Shown here one piece after another: positions 1 through 9,213 of a DNA stretch of 64,000 nucleotides (its first letter is position 1; the number at the start of each line of letters is the position of its first letter). Source of the DNA: Bradyrhizobium sp. LHD-71 (lineage in GTDB: Bacteria > Pseudomonadota > Alphaproteobacteria > Rhizobiales > Xanthobacteraceae); the NCBI RefSeq assembly GCF_031157255.1, contig NZ_JAVIFX010000028.1, positions 50,245 to 114,244 on the forward strand. The letters run 5' to 3'. The position numbers were made by a program, and so were the translations under genes. The notes beneath the pieces are model-generated. The model was not told the DNA's origin. It was given only the letters and a program-made list of their open reading frames with translations, and made no database searches.

Positions 1-195
1 TCGGATTTGGGTCTGGTCGTCATCACACAAAACATCATCGGGTCAGTCTTCAACTCCCACCTGTCCGACTTCACCGAGGGGTGGATGTACGTGTTAGGGG
101 TGGCAGCCTTGGCCGGCATCATCGCCAAGCGTGACAAAATGGAGCCGCACCGAGCCGATGTGGCCGCAACTGCCGGAAGCAAGTCGCTGAATTGA
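1..195 (+). CDS. C-terminal fragment, probable O-antigen ligase family protein
   Basis: The reading frame is open from the window edge and ends at a TGA at 193-195, so only about the last 64 residues are visible. They contain a hydrophobic stretch followed by an NSHLSDFTEGW segment, a second hydrophobic stretch and a basic tail. O-antigen ligase/polymerase (WaaL/Wzy-like) proteins often end with an NS-x-L-x-DFTEG motif between their last membrane segments, so that is my reading, made from memory of the family. The two sulfotransferases downstream fit a surface-polysaccharide locus. The N-terminal part and true start lie outside the window. Another polytopic membrane protein cannot be excluded. 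Confidence 0.45.
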   Translation, partial: SDLGLVVITQNIIGSVFNSHLSDFTEGWMYVLGVAALAGIIAKRDKMEPHRADVAATAGSKSLN

Positions 196-494
196 GTCGC
201 TGTGGCCGTGCTTTCAGAGAGTCTGCCGACGGCACCGTCGTGTTGGTGCAGTTCGTCCGTCCGACGGGTGAGGCCGGCCGCGATGTTCATGCGCGCGTTG
301 CGTGGAGTTCCTTGCTTCTGCAGCTGAATGGATGTGCATGTCCTGATGGCATATGAGCCGATCGTGCGGGATCACGTTGAAGCGATGACCGACAGGCCGG
401 CAGAGCACGATTCACGATTGCTTCCAGAGCATCGTTATGTGTACTTTGTGCGCGCAAAGTGGACAAAGGCCACGCAAATTAGGGTTTTTGAGAT
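196..494. other. Intergenic region before the sulfotransferases
   Basis: About 300 bases without a convincing gene. The only structure I see is a short inverted repeat at 443-460, with actttg and caaagt arms around a tgcgcg centre, some 35 bases before the first sulfotransferase. It could be an operator or a weak terminator for the upstream gene. No clear sigma-70 promoter stands out. Confidence 0.4.
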
Positions 495-2069
495 ATGCGC
501 CCTTTGGTCGTGGGAGCGCCGCGAAGCGGTTTCGCGCTGCTGAGCAGCGTCATTTCGCAGCTGCTGCCGATGGACCCGTTGCGCTACGGCATCAAGCAGC
601 GACTGGTCAACACGGCGGTCCGGCAGGCGCAGCACTATATCTCCACGGCCATTGAGGCCGCGTTCGCAGCGGCGGGCGTCGGCGATAGGTTGATCTACAA
701 CGGAAACTTCAAGACCGTCGCCGGTGGGCCGAAATGGTTGAAGGCGGATGATCCTTCCCGCGCGTGCTTCCGCAAATATCTTGGCGTCAAAGGCATGGGC
801 GACTTCATCCTGGTAATTGCCCATCCGGCGGAGGTGTTGGAGACCGATGCGATCGTTCATTCTCACAGTCATCCGCGACTGTGGACTGAACTTGCGCAGT
901 ACCACGACTTTCGCAAATTCGCGTCCGTGCGCAATCCTATCGGCATCATCAACTCGTCCCTGTTCTCTCTCAATGCGTTGGCCAGCGAGTATATTCAGCG
1001 TTACGTCGATCCGCGCGATGACAACGATGAGATGCGGCAGAACCTGGCACTTTTCAAATTCACAAATCTCGACTTCTTCGCCGGTATCGTCCGTCACTAT
1101 AAAGGCTACTTTGACGAGTTCTTGCCGGTCGCGGATCGTTTTCATGTGACGCGATGGGAAGATCTGATCGATCGCTCGGCAGAAACCATCCAGCGCGTGG
1201 CGCGGCAGGCAGGCCTTGTCATCGAGGCCGATCATGCCGGCCAGATTTGGCAGCGACTGGATCACATCAATCTCACCGGTCACCACGAGCACAACTACCG
1301 GCGCGGCAAGGGCTTGGTCGGCGATTGGAAGAATTGGATGACCAATGCGCATCTCGAGATCATCCGGGAGCATGGCCTCGAGGATGCCATGCAAGTATTC
1401 GGCTATGGCCGCATCGAGCCGCTCGATGAGGCACGGTACACGCCTTTCCAACGGCGCGTTGCGGAGCTGGTCTCCCGCGGAAAGGTGTTCGAGGACCACG
1501 CCGATCTCGATCTGTTCGGCTTTGCATTCAACAAGTCGAACATCGATGCCAGCGCGTTTGCCTTTCGACGATACGGATGGCGCGTCCATTCGACCGTCGA
1601 GCGTTCGGGCTTTTCGGACGAGGGCATCGTCATGGCAGTCTGGGAGGCGGCTGAAACGGCGGCCGGGGAACTAAATGCCGTACTGGATCACTTGCTGGCG
1701 GGTGACTATTCATCGGAGGCTCGCGCCACTGCCAGCGTCGAGGCGGCCATAGCCGCCTCCGCAGCTATGGCAAAGAGGATGCCGCGAGCCACGGCCGCGA
1801 TGGTGAATGAACTGCAGGTCATGGTTCGACAGGCTTTCGCGGACGGTTCGGCTGAGGTGCTCGAGGTCGACCGCAGCGTGCCGCCACTGCTCATCCGCAG
1901 CTGGAACGAGTACAACATCGTTTCGCACCGCGGCCAGTTCAGCGCCATTCCGCAGGCCGTTGGTCCGATAGACCTGACGGACCGGGATCCGCACAGCATC
2001 CCCGGTTCAATCGTCCGGGATTCCTACGAATCCCTGCGCATCGCGTTGAGCGATGGCGTTGCAAACTGA
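495..2069 (+). CDS. Sulfotransferase (PAPS-dependent) with C-terminal extension
   Basis: Predicted to transfer sulfuryl from PAPS to an acceptor, probably a surface glycan. The 5'-phosphosulfate loop is at the extreme N-terminus (GAPRSG, residues 7-12), which supports this start. The 3'-phosphate site is RNP at about 146-148 with serines following. Around 273-283 is KGLVGDWKNW, matching the sulfotransferase hallmark RKGxxGDWKxxFT. The family domain ends near residue 310. The protein then continues about 200 residues, ending in a motif (474-495, NIV...GPIDL) that recurs twice in the next gene. The second sulfotransferase starts 20 bases downstream, so they are probably co-transcribed. cysD and cysNC, which make PAPS, lie convergently. 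The acceptor cannot be told from sequence. Confidence 0.85.
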   Translation: MRPLVVGAPRSGFALLSSVISQLLPMDPLRYGIKQRLVNTAVRQAQHYISTAIEAAFAAAGVGDRLIYNGNFKTVAGGPKWLKADDPSRACFRKYLGVKGMGDFILVIAHPAEVLETDAIVHSHSHPRLWTELAQYHDFRKFASVRNPIGIINSSLFSLNALASEYIQRYVDPRDDNDEMRQNLALFKFTNLDFFAGIVRHYKGYFDEFLPVADRFHVTRWEDLIDRSAETIQRVARQAGLVIEADHAGQIWQRLDHINLTGHHEHNYRRGKGLVGDWKNWMTNAHLEIIREHGLEDAMQVFGYGRIEPLDEARYTPFQRRVAELVSRGKVFEDHADLDLFGFAFNKSNIDASAFAFRRYGWRVHSTVERSGFSDEGIVMAVWEAAETAAGELNAVLDHLLAGDYSSEARATASVEAAIAASAAMAKRMPRATAAMVNELQVMVRQAFADGSAEVLEVDRSVPPLLIRSWNEYNIVSHRGQFSAIPQAVGPIDLTDRDPHSIPGSIVRDSYESLRIALSDGVAN

Positions 2070-2089
2070 ATATGGAATAATCCGACACG

Positions 2090-3817
2090 ATGCCTGAAAA
2101 CGACCGCGCGCCGCAGAGAGGGCGCTCTCTCCAATTCGTTTCCGAGCCGGACCATGCGAACTCTTGGATAGGAGTCGCCCGCGGCCTGTTGGATGGCGGC
2201 TATCGAACTGTCACCGCGTACCTTCTAGACGATGCGGCCGCTGAGATTGCGTCAGCCCTTTCTTCGGAGTTCGGCGAAGCTTTCCGAGTATCGGAACGGA
2301 GGGGCCAGACGCCGACTTCGGCCGAGCCCGAAGCGTTCGATCCCTTCGACGCAATTCTCCTCATCGGTGGTGATGCAGAGACGGTCAGCGCCGCGCTGCT
2401 CGGCTATGTCGACCGCCGCGCGCCAGCTCTGGTTGCTCCGGTCACAGAACGTTACTATTCGAAGCTGCCGCTCTATTTGATATCGATCCCCAAGGCCGGC
2501 ACACATCTCCTCTTTCGCTTGGCAGAAGCGCTTGGCTATGCGGCGGGGGGCGTCGCGCCGGACCGGCCGAAGGGCGGTCATTGGTACTATCTGCTTCACA
2601 GCAATGCGCATACCATGACGCGGGAGTTCTTCCGGGACGAGCTGCAGCGCGCGCCGTTCGGCAATCGGGCTCACCCCTTCATGCGGTCGCCTGCGCTCTT
2701 CAACTACCGCAATCCGTTCGACATATTGGTCTCCGAAGCGAATTATTGGCACATCGACGGCAACAGTCCTTTGTCGGTGCTGCTGGGACATCTCTCCTTC
2801 GAGGAACGCATTGCGCGGCTGATGGAGGATCGATGGCTGCTGGGCTCGGTCCGCGATCGGGTCGGCGAGTTTGCAGCCTGGCTGGACTGCGGAAACGTCG
2901 TCCCGATTTCGTTTGAAGAGATCGTTGGTGATGCCGGCGGCGGTTCGGACGAGGCATTCGAGGCGCTGGTGTGGTCGCTGCAGCTCAAATTGCACGCGCC
3001 TGGGATCACCCGGGATATCTGCGCCGCGGCATCCGGTCGTTCGAGCCCCACGTTCAGGGAGGGCCGCATCAACGGATGGCGGCAGGCCTTGTCGGCGGAC
3101 GTCGTCCGTCAGCTCGAGGCACTCCCTCAGGACTTCATGGTGAAGTTCGGTTACGACGGCTCGTCGGTCCTGCCGCGTCACGTCGCGGCGTTTCGTCATC
3201 GGCCCCTGCGATTGATGTCGACCACGCACTTCTCCGTTCCGTTCCTGGTCGAGACGGATTTCCTCGACCACAACATTGTCTCATTCAACCAACGCTACTA
3301 TGGAATTCCGTTCTCGGCTGGCAGCGCCGATCTCCGTCAGCTCTCCGCGGAGGAGCTCGCACGATTTGCGAACTCCGAAAGCTTGGCGTCGGTGCGTGCT
3401 CAAATCGTCGCGCGGGAGGTCGAACGACAGGTCGCGCCGATGGTCGGAGAGCTCGTCAAGTCCGAGCTGGAGAAGCTCCGCCGTCGCGGGCCGGATGATA
3501 CCGGAGGGGAGCGTGCTTTCTCGAACGGTGGGATTTCAGCCGATGCGACTGAAGGCCGAACCGCCCCCGTTGTCTCACCTTCCGGCGGTGACGACAGAGT
3601 AGGCGAGATCCGACCGCTCGGAAGCTTTTTGAGGCACAACCTTTTCGAGCGTCGCGACGGCGTCATCGCCGTGCCGATGAGGATCGGTCCCGTCGATCCC
3701 AATCTCTACGATTTGAGATATGCCCCCGGCGTGATCGCCGAGCGCAGCTTGATGTCAGTCTACGCAAGCGTTCTGCGCGCCAGTTTTCGTTGGGTCTGCA
3801 GGCGAGCAAGACTGTGA
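2090..3817 (+). CDS. Second sulfotransferase with two C-terminal motif repeats
   Basis: The first 110 residues have no family I recognise. The sulfotransferase domain starts near 125 with a classic 5'-phosphosulfate loop, PKAGTH (134-139). It is followed by the 3'-phosphate site YRNPFDILVS (R207) and extends to about residue 350. The C-terminal 220 residues hold two copies of a short motif (NIV at 395; NLF...GPVD at 517), separated by a charged, probably coiled stretch (about 420-465). The same motif ends the preceding sulfotransferase. The gene begins 20 bases after its neighbour and ends 18 bases from the convergent cysNC stop. A different acceptor from the first enzyme is likely but not shown. 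Confidence 0.82.
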   Translation: MPENDRAPQRGRSLQFVSEPDHANSWIGVARGLLDGGYRTVTAYLLDDAAAEIASALSSEFGEAFRVSERRGQTPTSAEPEAFDPFDAILLIGGDAETVSAALLGYVDRRAPALVAPVTERYYSKLPLYLISIPKAGTHLLFRLAEALGYAAGGVAPDRPKGGHWYYLLHSNAHTMTREFFRDELQRAPFGNRAHPFMRSPALFNYRNPFDILVSEANYWHIDGNSPLSVLLGHLSFEERIARLMEDRWLLGSVRDRVGEFAAWLDCGNVVPISFEEIVGDAGGGSDEAFEALVWSLQLKLHAPGITRDICAAASGRSSPTFREGRINGWRQALSADVVRQLEALPQDFMVKFGYDGSSVLPRHVAAFRHRPLRLMSTTHFSVPFLVETDFLDHNIVSFNQRYYGIPFSAGSADLRQLSAEELARFANSESLASVRAQIVAREVERQVAPMVGELVKSELEKLRRRGPDDTGGERAFSNGGISADATEGRTAPVVSPSGGDDRVGEIRPLGSFLRHNLFERRDGVIAVPMRIGPVDPNLYDLRYAPGVIAERSLMSVYASVLRASFRWVCRRARL

Positions 3818-3835
3818 TGCGAGGGCTCGAGCCTT

Positions 3836-5710
3836 CTATCGTATCAGTCCAAGTTCGGTCAGCTTAGCAATCAGATGATGGGCCAGTTGCTCGGGCTGCT
3901 GGCCGACCGTGCGCAAATGAATCTCGGGAGTTTCGGGCGCTTCATAAGGCGCATCGAAGCCGGTGAAATTCTTGATCGCGCCGGCTTTCGCTTTTGCGTA
4001 GAGCCCCTTGGGATCGCGCCTTGCGCATTCCTCGATCGGCGTGTCGACGAAGACCTCGATGAACTCCCCATCAGCGACCAGTCGCCGTACCATTTCGCGC
4101 TCCGCCCGGTATGGCGAAATGAAAGAGCACAAGACGATCAATCCCGCATCCACCAGCAGCTTTGCCACTTCGCCGGCGCGCCGGATGTTTTCGACCCGGT
4201 CGGCCTCGGTGAAGCCGAGGTCACGGTTCAGCCCGTGCCTCACATTGTCGCCATCGAGCATCATCGTATGATGACCGGCGGCGTGAAGCTGCCGCTCGAC
4301 GATGTTGGCGATGGTCGATTTACCTGCCCCTGACAGGCCGGTGAACCAGATGATGGCCGGCTTCTGTTGCTTGTGTGCGGCACGCTCGGCCTTTCCAACC
4401 AGCGTCGCCTGCCAGGGGATGTTGGTGCCGCGTCGCAGGCCGAAGGCGATCATGCCGGCGCCGAGCGTATCGTTGGTCAGCCGATCGATGATGATGAACG
4501 AGCCGGTCTTGCGGTTCTCTTCGTATGGATCGAACGCGACCGGCGTGCCGGTCGACAGGTTGCAGAAGCCGATGTCGTTCAGACCCAGTGTAGGGGCCGC
4601 GAGATGCTCGCGCGTATTGACGTCGATCTTGTATTTGATCCCGGTGACGGAGATCGGCGTGGTCTTGGTCCCGATACGGGCCAGATACGAACGGCCCGGG
4701 ATGAGCGGTTGATCGCTCATCCAGATGATATGAGCAGCAAATTGATCCGAGACTTCGGGACGCGACGCCGAACTGACCAGGAGATCGCCGCGCGCGATGT
4801 CGATCTCATGCGCCAGGACCAGCGTGATGGCCTCGCCTGCGGTTGCCGACGATTGCGAGCCTTCATAAGTGAGGAGCTCCTTCACGCTTGAAGCATGGCC
4901 GGAGCCGGCCGCGATGATGGGGTCTCCGGGATGAATCGTGCCGGAGGCGACCGTTCCGGCAAAACCTCTGAAATCGGGTCCCGGACGATTGACCCATTGC
5001 ACCGGAAACCGGAACGGCTTGTCGGCAGTTCCATGCGCGATGTCGACGGTTTCGAGGTATTCCAGCAGGGTCGGGCCACCATACCAGGGCGTCTTGCGCG
5101 ACGGGCTCGTGACGTTGTCGCCGTCGCGGGCGGAGATCGGAATCGCTTCGATCGACGAGAAGCCCAGCTTCGATGCGAAGACGCGATAGTCCGAGACGAT
5201 CCGCTCGAAAACGCTCGCCTGATACGCGACCAGGTCGATCTTGTTCACGGCGAGGACGACGTGGCGCAGACCCAGGAGTGAGCAAATCAGCGAGTGCCGA
5301 CGTGTCTGGATCAGAACGCCTTTCCGGGCATCGATGAGCAGGATGGCAAGGTCGGAGTTTGATGCTCCGGTCGCCATGTTCCTCGTATACTGCTCGTGCC
5401 CGGGCGTATCCGCGACGATGAAGGATCGTTTCGACGTTCCGAAGAAGCGATATGCGACGTCGATCGTGATTCCCTGTTCACGCTCGGCTTCGAGGCCGTC
5501 GACGAGAAGGGCCAGATCGATGTCGTCGCCCGTCGTGCCATAGCGTGCCGAATCCTTAGCAAGCGCAGACAATTGATCCTGGAAGATCTGCTTGGAATCG
5601 TGAAGAAGACGCCCGATCAGCGTGGACTTGCCGTCGTCGACTGATCCGCACGTCAGGAGTTTGAGAAGGTCCTTGCTCGCGCGCTCTCCGGCAACGTCGA
5701 CGCCGTCCAT
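3836..5710 (-). CDS. cysNC: Bifunctional sulfate adenylyltransferase large subunit / APS kinase (CysN-CysC, NodQ-like)
   Basis: Two-step PAPS synthesis. The N-terminal half is the GTPase subunit of ATP sulfurylase: G1 GSVDDGKST (22-30), G3 DTPGHEQY, G4 NKID. The C-terminal half is APS kinase, with its own P-loop GLSGAGKST near residue 457. The 624-residue length is typical of rhizobial fused CysNC/NodQ. I chose the ATG at 5710, whose A is shared with the cysD stop (TGATG overlap); a TTG one codon upstream is possible. The overlap means translational coupling with cysD. NodQ is the name for host-specific copies that sulfate Nod factors. Here no nod gene is visible, so sulfate assimilation plus PAPS supply to the adjacent sulfotransferases is the simpler reading. 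Confidence 0.95.
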   Translation of the reverse strand: MDGVDVAGERASKDLLKLLTCGSVDDGKSTLIGRLLHDSKQIFQDQLSALAKDSARYGTTGDDIDLALLVDGLEAEREQGITIDVAYRFFGTSKRSFIVADTPGHEQYTRNMATGASNSDLAILLIDARKGVLIQTRRHSLICSLLGLRHVVLAVNKIDLVAYQASVFERIVSDYRVFASKLGFSSIEAIPISARDGDNVTSPSRKTPWYGGPTLLEYLETVDIAHGTADKPFRFPVQWVNRPGPDFRGFAGTVASGTIHPGDPIIAAGSGHASSVKELLTYEGSQSSATAGEAITLVLAHEIDIARGDLLVSSASRPEVSDQFAAHIIWMSDQPLIPGRSYLARIGTKTTPISVTGIKYKIDVNTREHLAAPTLGLNDIGFCNLSTGTPVAFDPYEENRKTGSFIIIDRLTNDTLGAGMIAFGLRRGTNIPWQATLVGKAERAAHKQQKPAIIWFTGLSGAGKSTIANIVERQLHAAGHHTMMLDGDNVRHGLNRDLGFTEADRVENIRRAGEVAKLLVDAGLIVLCSFISPYRAEREMVRRLVADGEFIEVFVDTPIEECARRDPKGLYAKAKAGAIKNFTGFDAPYEAPETPEIHLRTVGQQPEQLAHHLIAKLTELGLIR

Positions 5711-6648
5711 CAAAAGTAACCCTCTCGCTTCTTCTTTTCCATCGAGGCGGTCTCGTCGCTGTCGATGAGGCGGCCCTGACGTTCCGACAGACGCGTCGAT
5801 CGCATCTCGGACAGAACATCTTCAAGGGTCGTGGCGTCGGATTCGATGGCCCCCGTCAACGGATAGCATCCGAGGGTTCGAAATCGCACACGCCGCATCT
5901 CCGGCTGCTCGCCGGGCGCGAGCGGCAGACGATCGTCGTCCACCATGATCCAGGCATCGTCGCGCCGCACCACGGGGCGTTCTTTGGCGAAGTAGAGCGG
6001 CACCACGGGAATTCTTTCCAGCATGATGTAGTGCCAGATGTCCAGTTCGGTCCAATTAGACAGTGGAAACACGCGGATGGTTTCGCCCGGCCGAATCCGC
6101 ATGTTGAACAGGTTCCACAATTCGGGACGCTGATTGCGTGGATTCCACACATGCCCCTGCGAGCGGAAGGAGAAGATGCGTTCCTTGGCTCGGCTCTTCT
6201 CCTCGTCTCTCCGCGCTCCGCCAAATGCCGCGTCGAAGCCATGGAGGTCCAGCGCCTGCTTGAGCGCTTCCGTCTTCATGATCTGGGTATGCGCGGAAGA
6301 TCCGGAGGCGATGGGGCTGATGCCACGCGCCAATCCGTCCTGGTTGGCATAGATGATCATATCGAGCCCGAGCCGACGCGCCGTTTCATCACGGAACGCG
6401 ATCATCTCCCGAAACTTCCATGTCGTGTCGACATGAAGAAGAGGAAAAGGCGGCCTCGCCGGATGGAATGCCTTGATGGCAAGGTGCAGCATCACGCTGG
6501 AGTCTTTGCCGATCGAATACAGCATCACGGGTGACCTGAACTCGGCAATCACCTCGCGCATGATCTCGATGGATTCCGCTTCCAGGCTCCTAAGATGCTT
6601 TGGCAGCGCGCGTCGCGGAATCTCATCCTGTGATATTGAAGTATCCAT
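5710..6648 (-). CDS. cysD: Sulfate adenylyltransferase small subunit CysD (NodP-like)
   Basis: Catalytic ATP-pyrophosphatase-fold subunit of ATP sulfurylase; it forms APS from ATP and sulfate with CysN. The PP-loop SIGKDSSV sits near residue 48, and the [12 protein letters not shown] segment is typical of CysD. The ATG at 6648 gives 312 residues, close to the usual 300. The frame stays open further upstream, but that part only reads through the intron-bearing tRNA-Leu. The stop overlaps the cysNC start. The tRNA-Leu end is about 160 bases upstream on the same strand, so the cysD promoter should lie at 6649-6805. Confidence 0.95.
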   Translation of the reverse strand: MDTSISQDEIPRRALPKHLRSLEAESIEIMREVIAEFRSPVMLYSIGKDSSVMLHLAIKAFHPARPPFPLLHVDTTWKFREMIAFRDETARRLGLDMIIYANQDGLARGISPIASGSSAHTQIMKTEALKQALDLHGFDAAFGGARRDEEKSRAKERIFSFRSQGHVWNPRNQRPELWNLFNMRIRPGETIRVFPLSNWTELDIWHYIMLERIPVVPLYFAKERPVVRRDDAWIMVDDDRLPLAPGEQPEMRRVRFRTLGCYPLTGAIESDATTLEDVLSEMRSTRLSERQGRLIDSDETASMEKKKREGYF

Positions 6649-6805
6649 CACGTATGATCGTCTGCTGCTCTTGTTGGGCTCGGAATATCCCGTGTCCGCC
6701 GGCGACTTACCCTTGAGTTCGGACCCACAGCTGTAGAGGAGGTGCTCGTCCTTGGCGAGGGAGCATCTCTTCGCCGCCTCGATGGCGCCAGCGATCGCCG
6801 GGATC

Positions 6806-7100
6806 TGGTGCGGGCGGCCGGACTCGAACCGGCACAGGCCTTGCGGCCCCACGGATTTTCTTACCACTTCGGCTTTCGCCGCCGCCCACCCGGCGTTCGT
6901 GGTCTGGACTATCCCTTCACCCTGGCGCTTGTCCGCTGTAGGTGCTGCCCGTCTAGTCTCTACACCTTCCCCCTGACGGGGGCTTGGCTCGGGATTGCCA
7001 GTGAAGGTTTCCCCGACTTTGAGCAGTTCTGCTCCCAGGGTTTCCCCCAGGGCACTCAATGGCTTAAGTCCGATGCGTCTACCAGTTCCGCCACGCCCGC
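6806..7100 (-). tRNA. tRNA-Leu(UAA) interrupted by a group I intron
   Basis: On the minus strand the 5' exon is 7100-7066 and the 3' exon is 6859-6806, with CCA encoded. The acceptor stem GCGGGCG pairs perfectly with CGCCCGC. The D arm, a long variable arm with a GGCC-GCAA-GGCC stem, and the T arm GCCGG-TTCGAGT-CCGGC identify a class II leucine tRNA. Joining the exons gives loop CUUAAAA with anticodon UAA, the intron falling after U34. The anticodon stem has four good pairs and one U-U mismatch (27-43). The gene reads toward cysD. Confidence 0.88.
6860..7065 (-). ncRNA. Group I intron (IC3-like) within tRNA-Leu(UAA)
   Basis: A self-splicing type intron of about 206 nt. The 5' splice site follows ...ACUU of the exon; GAGU at intron positions 10-13 can pair with it, giving P1 with the required U.G wobble at the splice site. 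The intron ends in G before AAAAUCC. The core shows the P7-type elements GAGACUAGACGGGCAG and AAGGGAUAGUCC, which closely resemble those of the cyanobacterial tRNA-Leu(UAA) intron at the same U^AA position. No homing endonuclease ORF is inside. Splicing activity is inferred. Confidence 0.85.
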
Positions 7101-7304
7101 ATCGGCCCATCTATACGGCGCAAATAGTCTAAGGCAAAGAGAATACAGTTGTTTTCGCACACGCTTTGAGCGCTGGATCGGCCCGCTTGATCGAACGCTC
7201 GTTGCGATTCCCGCGTCGGCCGACCGATCCCGCCACGGAAGCCTCAATCCGGACATCTGTTGTTGCTTTAGGCATTCGCAATTTACGGGGACTATTCATC
7301 CGGC

Positions 7305-7730
7305 ATGGCTGCTTCGTTTTCATGTTTTCTGCGCGGCTCCGTCGCGCTGCTGGCGCCGCTTGCGGCTGGCCTTGCGCTGTCCGGCTGCGCCGGCATGAGC
7401 GAGACGGTCGCGCCGGCCTTTGCCGATCCCGGCAAATACGAATTGTACGACTGCAAGCAGCTCGAGGCGGAGCGCAAGGCGCTGGCCGCCCGCACGGCCG
7501 ATTTGCAGCGGCTGATGGACAAGGCAGAGACCGGCGTCGGCGGGGCCGTCGTCTCCGAGCTCGCCTATCGCAACGAGTACGTTGCGGTGCGGGGCCAGTC
7601 GCAACTGGTCGAGGACGCCTGGCGCCGCAACAGGTGCCGGGAAACGCCGCCGAATGCCGCGCCGACGGCGCCCGCTCCGCAGCCGCCGGTGATCAAACCC
7701 GCTCCGAGATCCGGCAGCGCCGCGCGCTGA
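7305..7730 (+). CDS. Small predicted lipoprotein
   Basis: 141 residues. A lipoprotein signal peptide ends in a lipobox ALSGC with Cys28 as lipidation site, so the mature protein should be membrane-anchored. The mature part has a YDCKQLEAERKAL helix (about 45-70) with heptad-like spacing, conserved-looking cysteines (C50, C110), and a Pro/Ala-rich tail. The pattern recalls alphaproteobacterial lipoproteins of unknown function. It is convergent with the FAD monooxygenase gene, with 15 bases between stops. Confidence 0.75.
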   Translation: MAASFSCFLRGSVALLAPLAAGLALSGCAGMSETVAPAFADPGKYELYDCKQLEAERKALAARTADLQRLMDKAETGVGGAVVSELAYRNEYVAVRGQSQLVEDAWRRNRCRETPPNAAPTAPAPQPPVIKPAPRSGSAAR

Positions 7731-7745
7731 GCCGCCGCAATCGCT

Positions 7746-8948
7746 TCACGGCCGCCAATTGTAGATCCAGTCCTGCCGCGCCAGCATCCGGTCCGGGCCG
7801 AGGGCGCGGATCGCAAGATCGCGCGCGACCGCGAGCGGCCCGGTGAAATGATAGATGCGACCCTGCTGCCGCGCCGTCCGCTGCACCCGCCGCACGCGCG
7901 CCTGGCGTGCCCGGCCGTATTGCGTCAGCGCGGCCGTGATGTCCGCAGTGCTTTCGGCGGTCTCTAGGCTCAAATGCCGGGCGAGCACGGCGGCATCCTC
8001 GATCGCCATGCCGGCGCCTTGCGCCGCGAACGGCAGCATCGCATGCACGGCATCGCCGAGCAGCCCGATCGGCCCGTTGCTCCAGGGACAGCCGTCGGGA
8101 ACGCCGAACAGCGCCCATTTGCGCCAGCTGTCGACCGTGGCGAGCATCATCCGCGCCGAGGCCGGCCAATGGGGCGCGGCGAAGGCGTCCATCACCTCGC
8201 GCCGATCGCCGGGCGTGCTCCAGCCCGGCCTGTTCCATGTGCCCGGCAGCACCGCGACCACGTTGATCTGGCGTCCGCCCGCGATCGGATAGGCCACGAG
8301 ATGGGCGTTGCGGCCCATCCAGAGCTGCACCCGGCGTGCGGTGTAATCCTTCGGCAGCTGCGTGGCATCGAGCGTGCCGCGCCAGGCGATCAGGCCCGAG
8401 AAGCGCGGCTGCACCTCGGGAAACAGATGCTGGCGGACCGTCGACCAGATGCCGTCGGCGCCGATCAATGCGCTCGCCAGATCGCTGCGGCGGATCGTGC
8501 CGCTGCGATGGACCACTGTCAGCCCCTTGGCGTGCGGCGCGACGTCCTCGAAGGTCGCGCCCAGCTTCAGGTCGATGTCGGGATGGTCGGAAACGGCGTC
8601 GGCGAGCATGGATTGCAGGTCGGCGCGGTGCACCACCCAATAGGGGGCGCCGGCGCGCAAGGATGCAGCTTCACCGAGCGGCATGCGGAGCAGCTCGCCG
8701 CCGGCCCGGGCGCTCATGATCGAGACCGCCTCCGGCGTCACGGCGCGCTCCTTGAGCCGTTCGGCGAGGCCGAGCTCGACCAGCACGCGGCTGGCATTGG
8801 GGGAGAGTTGCAGGCCGGCGCCGACTTCCTCGAGCCGCTCGGCCTTTTCCAGCACGACGATGCGAAAGCCGCGGGCCGCGAGCGCAAGTGCGGCCGTCAG
8901 TCCACCGATGCCGGCACCGGCGATGACAATCGTTCGGGAGAGCGCCAC
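7746..8948 (-). CDS. FAD-dependent aromatic monooxygenase (salicylate hydroxylase/UbiH-like)
   Basis: Class A flavoprotein hydroxylase, 400 residues. The dinucleotide-binding GAGIGG is at about 11-16 and the GDAVHAM ... GAGMAIEDA motif, which contacts FAD, near 285-305. NADPH and oxygen would hydroxylate an aromatic substrate; the substrate cannot be read from the sequence. The ATG at 8948 places the Rossmann motif at the usual distance from the N-terminus. A zf-CHCC gene starts 265 bases upstream on the same strand and ends 19 bases before it, so the two may be co-transcribed. Confidence 0.88.
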   Translation of the reverse strand: MALSRTIVIAGAGIGGLTAALALAARGFRIVVLEKAERLEEVGAGLQLSPNASRVLVELGLAERLKERAVTPEAVSIMSARAGGELLRMPLGEAASLRAGAPYWVVHRADLQSMLADAVSDHPDIDLKLGATFEDVAPHAKGLTVVHRSGTIRRSDLASALIGADGIWSTVRQHLFPEVQPRFSGLIAWRGTLDATQLPKDYTARRVQLWMGRNAHLVAYPIAGGRQINVVAVLPGTWNRPGWSTPGDRREVMDAFAAPHWPASARMMLATVDSWRKWALFGVPDGCPWSNGPIGLLGDAVHAMLPFAAQGAGMAIEDAAVLARHLSLETAESTADITAALTQYGRARQARVRRVQRTARQQGRIYHFTGPLAVARDLAIRALGPDRMLARQDWIYNWRP

Positions 8949-8967
8949 CCCTGACCGATGCGGGCGG

Positions 8968-9213
8968 TCAGGCCACCTTGTCCTTCAGCACGCATTCCGG
9001 CGGGCGGGCTTCGCCCGGCTTCAGGTCGGCCGCGAAGCGGTACAGCGTCGAGCAATAGGGGCAGATGATCTCGTTGTCGTTGCCGAGGTCGAGGAAGACG
9101 TGCGGATGATCGAACGGAGGGTTGGCGCCCACGCACATGAACTCTTGCGAGCCGATCTCGATGACGGGAACACCGGCATCGTTGTGGAAGTGCGGGACGA
9201 CATGGTCGGACAT
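8968..9213 (-). CDS. zf-CHCC zinc-finger domain protein
   Basis: 81 residues with the zf-CHCC pattern: C27, a histidine at 36 or 38, and CPYC (C51, C54). The family includes the C-terminal domain of the mitochondrial complex I accessory subunit NDUFS6 and small alphaproteobacterial proteins of the same size. The role here is unassigned beyond metal binding. The ATG at 9213 is preceded by the purine-rich CAGGATG on the minus strand. It lies just upstream of the FAD monooxygenase gene. Confidence 0.85.
   Translation of the reverse strand: MSDHVVPHFHNDAGVPVIEIGSQEFMCVGANPPFDHPHVFLDLGNDNEIICPYCSTLYRFAADLKPGEARPPECVLKDKVA

Noticed and set aside
435..1589. Long minus-strand frame opposite the first sulfotransferase (384 codons)
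   Set aside because: It is a shadow of the GC-rich sense gene, which carries clear sulfotransferase motifs. No family is recognisable on the minus strand.
3836..6648. nodPQ (Nod factor sulfation genes)
   Set aside because: Sequence type alone cannot separate nodPQ from cysDNC, and there is no nod box or other nod gene in view.
6649..7110. Extension of the cysD frame by 154 codons to 7110
   Set aside because: The extension reads through the tRNA-Leu exons and intron; the family start is the ATG at 6648.
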